This document shows, in pieces, positions 11,974 through 24,600 of a DNA stretch of 64,000 nucleotides. Every line of letters begins with the position of its first letter. The first letter of the stretch is position 1. The notes under the pieces were generated by a model. That model was given only the letters and a program-made list of their open reading frames with translations. It was not told the origin of the DNA and searched no databases. The translations under genes were made by a program, and so were the position numbers. This DNA comes from Misgurnus anguillicaudatus (lineage: Eukaryota > Chordata > Actinopteri > Cypriniformes > Cobitidae): NCBI RefSeq assembly GCF_027580225.2, contig NC_073361.2, positions 24,384,001 through 24,448,000 of the forward strand, written 5' to 3'.

Positions 11974-12279
11974 TATATAAATAAGCAAAATAAGCATTTT
12001 CAAAACCTTGGTTATTTTGTGGTAACCATGGTGGTTTACTAAAGTAACCATAGTTTTTTTTCTGTAGTAAAACCGTGCACGTTTAATTTTAGTAGGGGTT
12101 GTATTACTAAAGTGCAATATTTTCTGTTTACAGCATATTTACATAAGTGTTACACGTTGGGGTGCAAGTCTTTTGTTTACAATCTACAACAACATTTTGC
12201 CATGCAAACTCGCCCTCAATTAGTGACCTAAAAGCATAAAAATACCTCAACTGTTTGAATGCCAATTCTGTTCAGATTC

Positions 12280-12600
12280 CAGGCTAAATCGCGGTCCAAA
12301 GGCGCAATGCCAGTTGCGCATCTCAGATGAGCAATAGAGGAGGAGTAATAGACTCTTCTGAATTACCAGCCTCCTCTAAAGCTGACAGACACACGCACTG
12401 TTCCTCTCTCTGATCGCGCATCAAGCGCGCCCTTTGATTTCGCGCGCTCGTAACCGGACATCTTTGGCACAGGTTGCGTTTTCACAAGTTCTCTTCATAT
12501 CGAAGGCTGGCTGGAATTGACGCACGTGTTATTTTATTCATGATTATCTGGATGAGTTTTGCTGGAGTGTTTAATATTTGCATTGAAGAAACAGCAAGAA
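12280..12600 (+). promoter_or_regulatory. vipr2: vipr2 5' region / putative 5'UTR and promoter
   Basis: A locally GC- and CpG-richer stretch (GATCGCGCATCAAGCGCGCC around 12411-12430) precedes the vipr2 start codon. No TATA box is seen at a convincing position. A start site within about 12360-12470 is likely but not fixed by sequence. A short upstream frame beginning at 12540 overlaps the main start. Confidence 0.5.
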
Positions 12601-12660
12601 ATGAAGATGAATCTCGCCAACGGTTTACTTCTACTTTTATTAGTTTGGAACACGCGCTCG
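12540..12660 (+). other. Overlapping upstream ORF in the vipr2 5'UTR
   Basis: ATG at 12540-12542 opens a frame (MIIWMSFAGVFNICIEE...) that passes the vipr2 start codon in a different frame. It would continue across the exon 1-2 junction and stop at TGA in exon 2, about 52 codons in all. If this ATG is in the mRNA it could lower initiation at the main start. Its use is inferred only. Confidence 0.4.
12601..12660 (+). CDS. vipr2: vipr2 exon 1: signal peptide
   Basis: [20 protein letters not shown], then donor GTAAGT. It is a hydrophobic leader ending in phase 0. The purine at -3 (GAAATGA) supports initiation at 12601, and an in-frame TGA lies 48 nt upstream. Confidence 0.85.
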
Positions 12661-15600
12661 GTAAGTTCTTTACCGCACGAGAGCCTCAGGTGCGCGGGTT
12701 TCAGATGTATTTCGTGAAGAACGGTTTTGTTGTTACAAAAGTTGTCATTATATTGTTACAAAAGTTGTCACTATAGGGCTATATATTTCGGTAATGAAAG
12801 TAGAGTGGATGTAAACTGGGACACTTTCTGACATTGAGATGACTGTCAAAAAATGTCCAAATTTACCTGAATTCACACTATATTTACAACGTGAGAATGG
12901 CATTTTAAAGCTGTTTCATGGGAATTAATTTTTTTTAAATCATTGCATTACGTGTTTACGGTTTTTACTGCTTTATGATGTTTTTATGTTGTAATTTTGC
13001 CCGCAATAACTTAAAAAAACAGCTGTTTGTTTCAGCTCATGGTTTGGTCAAATATGAACAAACCCAACCGTTAAATTACAATTAACCTATAATTATTTCA
13101 GGTTAATTTAATCTAGCAGTTGGGATTGTCCATGTTTGACAAAACAAATTGAAACAACCTTGCATTTTTTAGAGAGCACATATTAAAAATGAGGATGCTG
13201 CTGTGACAACTTACCCCATATAGGATGGGAACATGTTCTGCTAGAGGACCATGTTGTCTTAAACATCAGCAGGGTGGACAGTGAGCTATTTTCCTGAGTG
13301 GTGTTAATTTACTTACCAACAAAAGACAAACGTGTGAGAATTTCAGATTTCATGTGTATTATGAGGTGACCTATATTATTTGCATATAGCAAGAATTACA
13401 GCAAATCATTGCAGGCTATACTGAAATTAAAAAACAATACAGCCATTCGCTTTGCATTAAATCTGTGAAACTTTTTGTGAATAGTGTACATTCGCTGAAC
13501 TCTTCTAGGGTTTAAATTGTCACATGGGCTTGTGTAGCCTTCTCTCATATATGATGTATAAGGATATTGCTTATTACACAGTTTTAAAGGGATAGGCAGA
13601 ACTGGGTCAGGGCTATTCTAGACCGATGTCCTGTGAGGATTCAGGTGTTTTGCCCAAAGGGGTCTTAAGAAAGGTCCAACAGGGCAGGAACGGTTAATGG
13701 CTTGCATGCGGACAAACGATATTCATGATGTGTTTTTGACCTAGCTGAAATTATGCAATTACTAACATTTTTCACATCATTTTCAAAGTAAAAGTTCATT
13801 ATGCGCTATAAGAAATGCTTTCTCATGTGAAAGTGAAGTTTATGCTATACATGAAAATTTACTGACAGATCAAATACCCTAATATTATTCAAAATAAATA
13901 ACTACCTAATACATTTTAGATTTCCTTTAATGAATCGATATGTTTACTGTAATATATTACAAAGTATAATGTCAAGCATACAGTAAATTAAATAGCTTTA
14001 ATGTTGCATGCTTGGAAAGGGTGCAATACAACATAAATAAAATAAGTGTGCATCAAAAAAATTTGCATTGTCTTCAAGCTGTATTGTTAATTTTGTTTGA
14101 AATAACCAAAAGCTTAAGGATCTATTAATCAGTTACTTGCAAAGTATTTCTTTATGACCTTAATTAAAGTGCAACACTCCATATGTCCATATGTCTGTAT
14201 CCCCCAAAGAAACGGATACATCACAATCTAACTAAATACTACAGATTTTTACAATTTACATCAGTGTGCCTTTTATTTTGGATTACCATACAGATGACTG
14301 CGTCACCTTTGATGTTTGTGCTTAGATGTACAGTAATCGTTTAATGCACAGCCATAATATATTTACGATTCATATAATATATGATGCGCCTTTTATTTCC
14401 TGTAGAGTGATTTGTAGTTCAAGCTCCATCTGGATTTTTATTGTGGCTCATCCAACATCTTCCCTGTAACTAGGTTTTTAAGCTGTGGATCAAGAGGTTT
14501 CCTTAGATACTGAAGACATATTACACAGAGATCCCATCAAAGCCCAGGAAGTTGGGTTTGGTTGTGCTCTATTACAATTCAATCCATAAACAATTTCAAA
14601 CAAAAACATTTAATGTCAGGCAGTTTTTCATGCTAAAGATCAATGATGCAGTATTGTACAGTATATTATGTCAGTGGTTTAGGTTTAAAAGACATATTTC
14701 TAAAATCTACCTTTTGTGCATTCATATCACTGCGAAAAACAACCATCCAGGAGATCAGTTTCTGCTGTTATCAAGTTTAAAAGCCAAAAATCCATTTGTA
14801 TTACGTAATATGAGTCATGCGTAGCCTGATCCACTGGGAATGGGTTCACATTTTACGAGTTGACGAATTTGAATGTTAGGAAAACATATGGTTATCGAAA
14901 AAAAAACAATAATGAAACCCCACCCCTAACCCCAACATCATGGGCGAAAGCAAGTCATACAAAAACATATGAATGTGGTCGTACAAATTACCCACTTTAA
15001 AATATAGTGTATATGGGAACAAAGTTTCATCATTGCTTTATTTTTATTGATATAAATAAAGAGAAAAACATTTAAAATGTCTATTAGCAGTTGTAGTACT
15101 TAAAAAGTGCTTTCTCTTAAAGAGAATTGACTTTCTTTGGATTTGACTTTTAGCTTTGTTATTTTGCAGACCTTTTTTTATGCTAAAACAGCAACAAAAT
15201 AAAAAGCGTAATAGGACTCCTTTAAAAACAAGCAATTTTTAGTAATGCTCATTTTGTAGCGTGAGAAATGAAACAGCTTCATCTAATAACAACATAAACA
15301 TGAAACCAAACTTTCTCAAATAATCAAATGATGATATTTGTGAGATTTCAACCCACTACAGTTCAGTGAAGACCACCACAATTCTGAATGTAGCTGCGGT
15401 ACAAAAACAGATTTCCAAACCACAGAAGAGATTCATAGTTGTTACACTGTAAAAACATTAATTTTACTGTACTTGGTTGACCTTTAAGTGACTTTTAAGT
15501 TAATTCAACTTAAAAATATTAGTTGACACCAACCAGGTAACTTACCTTTTTTAAGTTGGACCAACAAACTTTTTCAAAAAAAATTTTCAATAGTGTGCTA

Positions 15601-18600
15601 AAGAAACATAGTTTGTTCATATTCAAGCCGTATTTTGTGGGATGCAAAAGGGAATGAGTGCTTTTCTCTAGCAGTCACTTGGTATCTTCGTGTCTAATTC
15701 AAAACCTCCTTAAAATAATAATAGGTTTGTGATGGATTTATGGATTATCTCGTAGCCACATGTATGTCTTTTATAAGTTAATTTCCCCATTTATACTGCT
15801 TAAAAAATGGTCCCAAGCTGTAACTGGGGCAGTACCCCTTAAAGAGACACTCCACCTTCTTTTGAAAATATGCTCATTTTCCAGGTCCCCTAGAGTTAAA
15901 GCAACACTATGTAGTTTCCATGTAAAAATGACTTACAGCTCCCCCATGTGGTTGAAAAGCGCAACAGTGCCTGGTATCAGACACTCTTCTGCAGGCAGGG
16001 GGAGGGGCGGGGCTGTGTTTCCTATCCTCCACTTTCAGAGTGTGCTTGTAGCAGCTAGGAGGCTGCTCAGGTTGCAGCAACAGTACAATTTGTCCAGTTA
16101 AAAGTTGTTCTATCTCTGAAATAATTTTAGAGCAAGACTAAAGAGTTTTTTTACCTTAAAATAACGTTTCCAAAAAAGTTTCAGTCGTTCATTCACTCGA
16201 AACAGGGTGAACGGCACTTTCACATTCGCTTTGCAGCCCTCTATCGGCCAAAACCGCACTAAAGAAGTTTCCAACCGCGGGGTCGCAGTCTTGTAGTTCG
16301 AGTGAAAACTACAAAAACTTGCTTTACGGCAGACCTACAATTCAATCGGAGCCAGTAGGCTAAATTATTTACGACAGTGGAAATGGACAATTCCGCTTCC
16401 AACCTGTAGGGGGAGCAAAGAGCAAAAACTCTTTAGTGTTGCTTTAAACATTTGATTTTTACCGCTTTGGAATCCATTCAGCTGATCTTCAGCTGCTACC
16501 ACTTTTAGCATATCTTAGCATAATTCATTGAATCTGATTAGACCATTAGCATCATGCTAAAAAATAACCAAAGAGTTTTGATATTTTCCTATTTAAAACT
16601 TGACTCTTTACATCAGACAAAATGTTCAATGTTTTTTGTAAACAAGATGGTAAAATACAAGCACGATTGTCTCTTAGTGTAAAATAGAAATAAATAAAAG
16701 GAATAAACACCCAACATCTAAATTCACTCTTTGCTTATTTGAAATAAGTATCTAATTTTGGACACATTTAGACTTTTATCAAAGCTATATTTTTAGAAAG
16801 CACCCATGGTGGTCAGGTCGGGCTGTTTTACATGTTAATTGGACCAGATGCTCCCCTTTCAAGTCTCTTTCCATTATCCGAATAATTCATTTTTAAAAAC
16901 ATGTCAATTCTGATGAAGCAGAAGGGTGAACCACTGCTATGATGTGTCAAAGCGACAGACTGCTTTCCATATGTATTGATTCACTTTTCCACATTTAGTG
17001 CAAAATTAAAGAGAATCTGTTTGGATTACATGAAAGAAAAGGAAATTCAGGAAGCTCACTGACAGTTTAAGTAGGATCCATTGTTTCTAAAAATAAACTA
17101 AATTGAGCTCCTTCAGTTTGTGTAGTCTGTTTAACTGTTCTGGCCAAAAAATTAGTGAGAAAAGAGCGAAAATGTCAAAGCAATTTTCCTTTCTGTCTTG
17201 GTTAATATCAGCCAGTGTGCATTTGCTCTGTAATAATTCAGATTAATCCCTGATACAATCACATACTAGCTACGATGTGTAAGGGCGAAAGATTTCCTTA
17301 GCTTGTGTGGGTTCACTTATCAAAGATGTAGCTTGACATAGATGAGTGACGACAGGCATTAGGTGTGAGCTTATTTCCTGCTCTGATTTGGGGCTGATTT
17401 GTGTGTGTGCGGTTCATTTGGAAAAACCCGAAGCCAAACTGAATAAGGGTTCACACACTTAAAAACACATAAACACATTGGTTTATTTAGCACATGAAAT
17501 AAAAAGCTTGTACATATTTTCAATTCGAGCCTGTTTGATATAATTTTTTACATTCACATACCAAAACACTGTATGGTCAAACACTGAATGATGGACAGCA
17601 CTGAAGATTTCATGTTAATTTCCCTTGAGAGCTTTTGAAACAGTTAAAGACGATTTGTGGCAGCTCTTTGATCATGCCGGCTTTGAGTCCAACCGTGCTG
17701 ATCTGTCATTTTGGATCTTGTTACCAGGGAGCCTTTGTAACCAAGTTAGCAGTTCAGCACAAAAACGTCTGATCAGCTAAACTGTCGTCTTCACAGCAAT
17801 TCTAGCCTGATTTTATAAATGCATTAAGCACTGATATTAGATGTTAAAATGTTGGTTGTTTTGATCCTCAAAGCTGATGGATGCTTGTAGGCAAATATAC
17901 TGTTACTGAGACACTTGCCATCCATTGTCACCACTGCTGACTCTGAGCTGGAATAAGTGGCATTCGCATTGAAATTGAGACTGAATTTGTTTTTTCGTTT
18001 GTTCTCTCTGAAGGTCAATGGAAGGCATCCAAACTGTCACTTTCTGTATGAGCTGCAAATGGCCAGGCAGGAATGTTTGTTAATGCTGGTAAACGAGCCA
18101 CCTCTGAAGACTGAAGGTAGTGTATTAACATATGAGTGCGTGTGTTTACTGTGTAATGCCCATCTTTATCTACATGCAAATGTAGTGTATGTTGAATATG
18201 GAAACTACACCATTTTTATGACATACAGTGTTATTTATGCAGCACATTTGTTAACCACAATTTGTTAACGTCTTTTATTGTAAGACATTTGAATGAGGTT
18301 TAGCCACATTGTATGTCCTTTATAAGTTAATGTCCCCATTTATACTGCTTTGATGGCTCCCAAGTTGTCCTTGGGGCAGTACCCCTTAAAGGGACACTCC
18401 ACTTTTAAAAAAATGCTCATTTTCCAGCTCCTCTAGAGTTAAACATGAGATTTTTACCATTTTGGAATCCATTCAGCTGATCTCCGGGTCTGGTGGTACC
18501 ATTTTTAGCGTAGCTTAGCATAATCCATTGAATCTAATTAGACCATTAGCATCGTGCTAAAAAAATAACCAAAAAGACTTAGCTGCTGTAACATGGCTGC

Positions 18601-21600
18601 AGCAGGCGCAATGATATTATGCAGTGCCCTGAAAATAGTCCCCTGCTATTGAAAGTAACCTAGGGGACTATTTTCGGGCAGTGCTTTAGATCACTACGCC
18701 TGCTGCATCCATGTTACGGCAGCAAAGTCATTGATTATTACTCCAGAATGAGAGTATAGTTCCTAGTCATATCTGCCTAGAAAATCACAACTTTTTATTT
18801 TCCGTCGGTCTTAAAACAATGTAACTATAGAAAAGTCAAGTTTTAAAAAGAAAAATATCGAAACTCGGTTATTTTTTAGCACGATGCTAATGGTCTAATC
18901 AGATTCAAACAATTATGCTAAGCTATGCTAAAAGTGCTAGCGCCAGACCCAGAGATCAGCTGAATGGATTCCAAAACGAGAGCTGGAAAATGAGCATATT
19001 TAGAAAAAATTGGAGTGTCCCTTTAAGGTCCTAATATATACTTCTAGGTACATATATGTATACATAAATAAAAACAGTTAATAAATTACTTATCTTATAA
19101 AACAAAAATACTGACCCGGTTGGGACCGCCCCATTTCAACGAAATCATGCATTAAACAAACAAACACGCACAACTCCACTGCTACCCCGGATAAACAAAC
19201 TATATCCATTGTTTCCATAAGGCTGGGTTCTTTGGGAAGCTGAACAAGCTTAAATTTCCCTCACAAACAACAACACACTTTTTCGGTGATGTTGATTTCG
19301 TGTCAGCTCTTGGTTGGTGCATGTGTGCGCTATTCCAGTTAAAGTGCCCATATAAGGACTTCCACTGTACTTCCTGCACTAAAATTGCCCTTAAAAGCAA
19401 GATTGTTACGTATGAATCTTTCATGTTGAAAACTTGTATGAACCCTGGCTAAGTGCATTCGGCACAGAAACCTTTTTGTCAAACATCCAACTGCTTTTTT
19501 GACGTTTGCTTTTGTTTAGCATAAGGAATCCAACTCTTAAACAGTGTTAAAGGAGACATTTCACAAGACTGTTCAAAGATATTATAAATCTTTGGTGTCC
19601 CCACAGTACGTATGTGAAGTTTTAGCTCAAAATATCATATAGATAATTTATTATAACATGTTAAAATTGCGACTTTGTAGGTGTGAGCAAAAATGTGCCT
19701 TTTTTGGGTGTGTCCTTTTAAATGCAAATGAGTTGATCTCTGCACTAAAAGGCAGTGTTGTGGTTGGATAGTGCAGAGTAAGGAGTGTTATTATCCCCTT
19801 TTGACATCACAAGAAAGCCAAATTTTAATGACTTATTTTTTCACATGCTTGCAGAGAATGGTTTACCAAAACTAAGTTACTGAGTTGTACTTTTTCACAG
19901 TTTCCAGTTTGATAGAAGCACTGGGGACCCAATTATAGCACTTAAACATGAAAAACGTCAGATTTTCATGATATGTCCCCTTTAATAAGTCAGAATGCAT
20001 GAAATAGCTTTAACCCCCCAACCCCCCTAAGCTTTGACTTCTTGTACTGATCCTAGCTAATCGCCATTGGTTTCCATCCTGCAGTCAATAAGTGTGCGAC
20101 ACCCATCCCCTGTGGCTTTCTCCTGTGTCTTCTTACAAGGATTTATATTGATTTATGAGAATGTAATTGTTAAACAACTAGGTCTAAACACAAAGACGCC
20201 AATCTCCTTTAAGTCTAATCAGTGCACAATGTTCACTTTCTTGGTTTGTTTGTTTTGCATTGTTCTTCATGTTGGAACAATCTTGACATCCGATAACACG
20301 ACTGTGTGTGGGAAACCATGATGCTTTGCTTGAGTTTCCCGCAAAACGATGACAGAAATGTGTTTTCCATCAATGGAGAAATAAATGTTCCAATTATTGA
20401 TAATTATTTGGAAGTAAACAATACGCACAAATCTTGACCATAGGAATGAGTTAAATGATTGATTAGCCCCCCTGGAGTTGAATGGTTTACTCAATGTGTC
20501 TCACATCGCTAACGTTGTCATGTTTCATAAAAGAGCAGAATGAGCCGATCACCGACCAATCAGAGATCATGTTTATTGGGTGTTAAACAATGCTTGGCGA
20601 GTAAAGTGTTTTTTTTTTGGGAGGGTTTAGATTTCTCCTCTTAACTGAAAGCAGATTGCCAGCAGATACAGCTGTTGCTTAAAGCTAAAGTGTGAAATGT
20701 TTGAAAAGTTTTCATGTAGCTTAATTGATAAAGCAGGGGTTCAGTCCTCAGGGAACACACATGTTAAAATATGTATAGACTGCACTATCATTTGCTTGGG
20801 AAGTCTCTTTGGATAATAGCATCTGCTAAGTGACTACCAATATGTACTTTACTATTTTAAGTTGGCCCTTTCTTTACTGATAGACCTACAATAGGATTTC
20901 CATTAATAGATCGCGGTAAACAGTGCAGAAGTAAATGTGCCGTAAAGGCACAAAATGGACTACATGGCCTGTTTTAGCCGTGACGTTCCTGAGATCCTTT
21001 GAAGATATTGATGAATGGTGGAGTGATGTCATCGTCAGACCACTGCACAAACAACCATTTTTCTATTCATGCCCTGAACTTTACAACACATCTGTGTGCC
21101 AGTCTATGATTCCTGTGATCCCTCAAAAGAAGCAGTGACCAATTTTCAGCTGTTCTGTTTGTATACCTGAGTGGATGAATAACATTTGTGTTGTTCGTAG
21201 GACTGTCAATGTTAACTTTATGTTAAATCTCTTGCTCACTTTGTAAAAGGGCACATATGCACATATTTGCAATATGTAATAGAAGTCCCATATATATATG
21301 CATGCTCATTAAAACTCGTTTATAAACAACATAGCTGGCAGTGACTTAAGACTTTTGCACAGTACTGTATATACATAACCATTTTTTGCACTTGAATAAT
21401 AATCGCATCAGTTACTGTATTAGTAAAAACATGTTTAGGCACACAAGATCCATCACTAGTTGATTTGATGGGCATGTAAAGACCCTAACCATCATTTGTA
21501 AACCAATGTGTATCTTATCTTTCAGTATAAAGTTTCCCATTGTCTTCCATTAGTACAAGTTTCTCTTAGCACTGGCAATGTCTTCCCAGTAACCTTCTTG

Positions 21601-24600
21601 ACAGTTTTGCATCTCAGTATATTTTAGGATAATTTATAAAGTTTTAAGCGTGTGTTTTTCTATTTTTACTTACAGGTTGCAGAGGAACATGGGATAATAT
21701 TTCATGTTGGCACAGTGCAGAAGTTGGAGAGGTGGTGGATAATTCCTGTCCCACTGCTCTTAAGAATCTGTTTACCAGAGACGGTAATATTTGCTTTAAT
21801 ACTTGCAAAATGTCATGTATCATTTAACTCTTTCCCTGCCATGGACGAGTTATCTCGTCAACTAATTCAATTCAATTCAATCTTATTTATATAGCGCTTT
21901 TCACAATTGTTAATTGTTTCAATGCAGCTTTACATTAATACACGTAGGAAAAGCATAGAAAAGCGAGCGTAGTAATAATGTAACGTAAAGTAGTAAGTTA
22001 AGCCAAAGATGGCGGACTCTCCAGGGGATGAAAAAGCCCCCTAGGAAAAAAACTCCTATATATATAGTATTTATCGGGGTATATGAACGGGTAAGTGAAT
22101 TAAACTGGTTCCGCCGGTGGTCACTGGTCAGGCATCGGCTTGGCATCTCAATTAAGAGATGGCTGCCAATGACGAGTTTTCACAGTAATCTGTAATTCTG
22201 CGTTTATCCACTAGATGGTGATCTTACCAAATCTATAAAAAACTGAAGCAAAAACTAATTTTACAACAGTTAAAACTCCATGTATGTTTTGATAATAGTT
22301 CTGAATATTATTTCCAACAAAATTCCTTTACAAAAATGTAATTATTTCAGCTTTTTGCTTAAAAGAAACCATATTTAAGAGGATATAAAAAGAGAACAAA
22401 TGAAGATAGGATGAAACGTTTTTTTTCCCCGTTTTTTGAAAGCAGAGGGTCTGTTCTTTCATTTGATATATTTGAATGTTTATATATTTATAGAAGAAAA
22501 TCACAAAAAAAACTTTAAAAAAAGGAATAAGTAAAACACGTCACATGTGTCACATGCACTTTCAATGGTCTTTAAAGATTAATTTACATCGATCCAACAA
22601 ACTCCAACCAAGTCCATCTTTTTTATTTTGAAGGCATTAATTTGTTCATTCATTGTATGGCACTGTGCAGAATAATAAGAGCATTTTTCTTTTTTTTAGT
22701 CTTTACATCTTGTAGCAGGAAAATTACAGCCTGGCTTCTGTGATACACAAGTACATATATGGTTTTCTAAAAAGCTATTATATTACATCCACAACAAAAG
22801 ACCATTACCACCTTAATGTATAAGTCAAATAATGACCATAATATACCGTGATTATTTCTAATTTAAAGCCCACCACTGTACATTGTATTGTTGATTTCGA
22901 CTGTCCATGTGAATGTAAGTGTGAGTCAATTAATGAGTAGGGCAAAAAACCAAAGGCTGGAGTGACTGCATCATGTTTTTCCCTGCTGCTCGGACGTGCT
23001 CATTGACCCGTGGACTCAAGCCGAGGGCGCAGGACTGGCACACACCCCTTCTTCCCTGTAGAGTAGCTGTCTGTCAGGCTCCAAAGTGTGGGAGTAGACA
23101 TACAACTCTGAATCAACAATTATCCTGTTTTCATCCCTTCTGATCCCCGTCTTCTAATCTAATCCACAGATTTACAGAGACCCAGAATCTCTCAATATGC
23201 CGACCTGTAATTTTATAATGCACAAATTTCCAAACACTCTTTCTAATGTACGCACTCAGAATAAGCTCCATTAGTTGTTATCTGAAATATTATCAGTTGT
23301 TTTTTCGCAAAGTAGCTCTTAAAATAGCAATGCACTGTTTTTGACCCGGTGTTTATGCTGTTATTTTCCATCGATTGACGGGGTAATGGATTGTAAGAGC
23401 TGGAATGGATATATTTATCCCACCTCCGATTATAGCCGTACATCGGAGTAGGTACCTCAGGGTAGCGTGGGCTTTAAAAGGTTTAACCTCCCTCTAATCT
23501 TCTATAGCCAAGCTTATATTACTACAACACACCTGTCTTCTCCATCCCAGTCCTCTGGAGGATAGAAAAATTGCACCGCATGTAGCTTTTCCCTGTCTTT
23601 GCTGCTAATGTCATGTTAGATGTGATGGTTTGGGACTGATGCTGCACACATGAAATGGAAAGTAGCTGTCTGTCATGTTTGCTCCTCCAGCATAAAGCTC
23701 GGTTTAGCTTTTTTTAAGTCCCGCATTTTACACACGCCTTATAAAAATGCATTTTTGATTAACATCCTCACAATTGAATTTAATATAAGAGCTTGGATGA
23801 TGACGTAAATTAGCGGACCTTTCATGAATGGGGTGGTCTAGGTGGTCCATTTTTTCAGAGATGGGTTATCACCTTTTTGTACAGACGAGCACTTTTGTTA
23901 TGTGTGTGTGTGTGTGCACATGTGTATCCTATTTTCTGTGTGTAAGCATGTGTGGGTGTGTATTTGGGGATTTGTTTCGCGGTGGACATAGACAAAAATA
24001 AATCGTCATGTTGATACATGTCAGGGGAGGTTTACATTCTCTCACGAAAGTGCTGTGAAGCAGTTGTGCTGCGTATACGGCCCCATAAAAAGACGTTATG
24101 TATTTATTCTGCTTTCCGCTCGGCTCTGAAGGAGCACATCAAGAAAACATCAAGTGCACCACACGGTTTAATCTATTTTACAAGGTGACCAATTCATATG
24201 AATTTGTACAAAATCATTCGTACGCTTTTGTATGATCTGCTTTCGCCCTGTGCCATTAGGGTTAGGGGTGGGGTTTTATTTATGCTTTTCGTGCAATCAT
24301 TCGTTTTTGTGCAATTCACATCATGCAAAATCCCACCAAGTAAAATAGGTATATTTTCCTGTGAGCACTTAAAGTTTTTTGAATAAGAACAAATTAGTAA
24401 GTAAAACCAAAAAATTATAGACTTTTGCTATTCAGAATGGGAGTTCATGGAAATGCATTATCTTGATTTGAAATCTTGTCATGCATTTACTTTGTAGATG
24501 TACCACCTTTTTATTTTATTAATGGTGATTTCAGGTGCATTCAGTTTGCCTGCTAGTTTCTCTTTTTCTTGTGTAATGGTGGCCGTTGATGCAGTGCTAT

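Larger units (their letters stand above)
12661..18013 (+). other. vipr2 intron 1
   Basis: No coding sequence recognised. It holds a CCTGATC...TTTTACGAGTTG element at about 14824-15000, a small palindrome at about 15446-15600 and nested elements at about 15740-16660. The rest is unassigned AT-rich DNA. Confidence 0.6.
18117..21675 (+). other. vipr2 intron 2
   Basis: Holds a composite element at 18305-19080, the TIR element at 19547-19985 and a SINE at about 20713-20850. The remaining sequence has no recognisable exon. Confidence 0.6.

Noticed and set aside
15760..16101. 113-codon frame
   Set aside because: It crosses the borders of three different mobile elements and has no domain.
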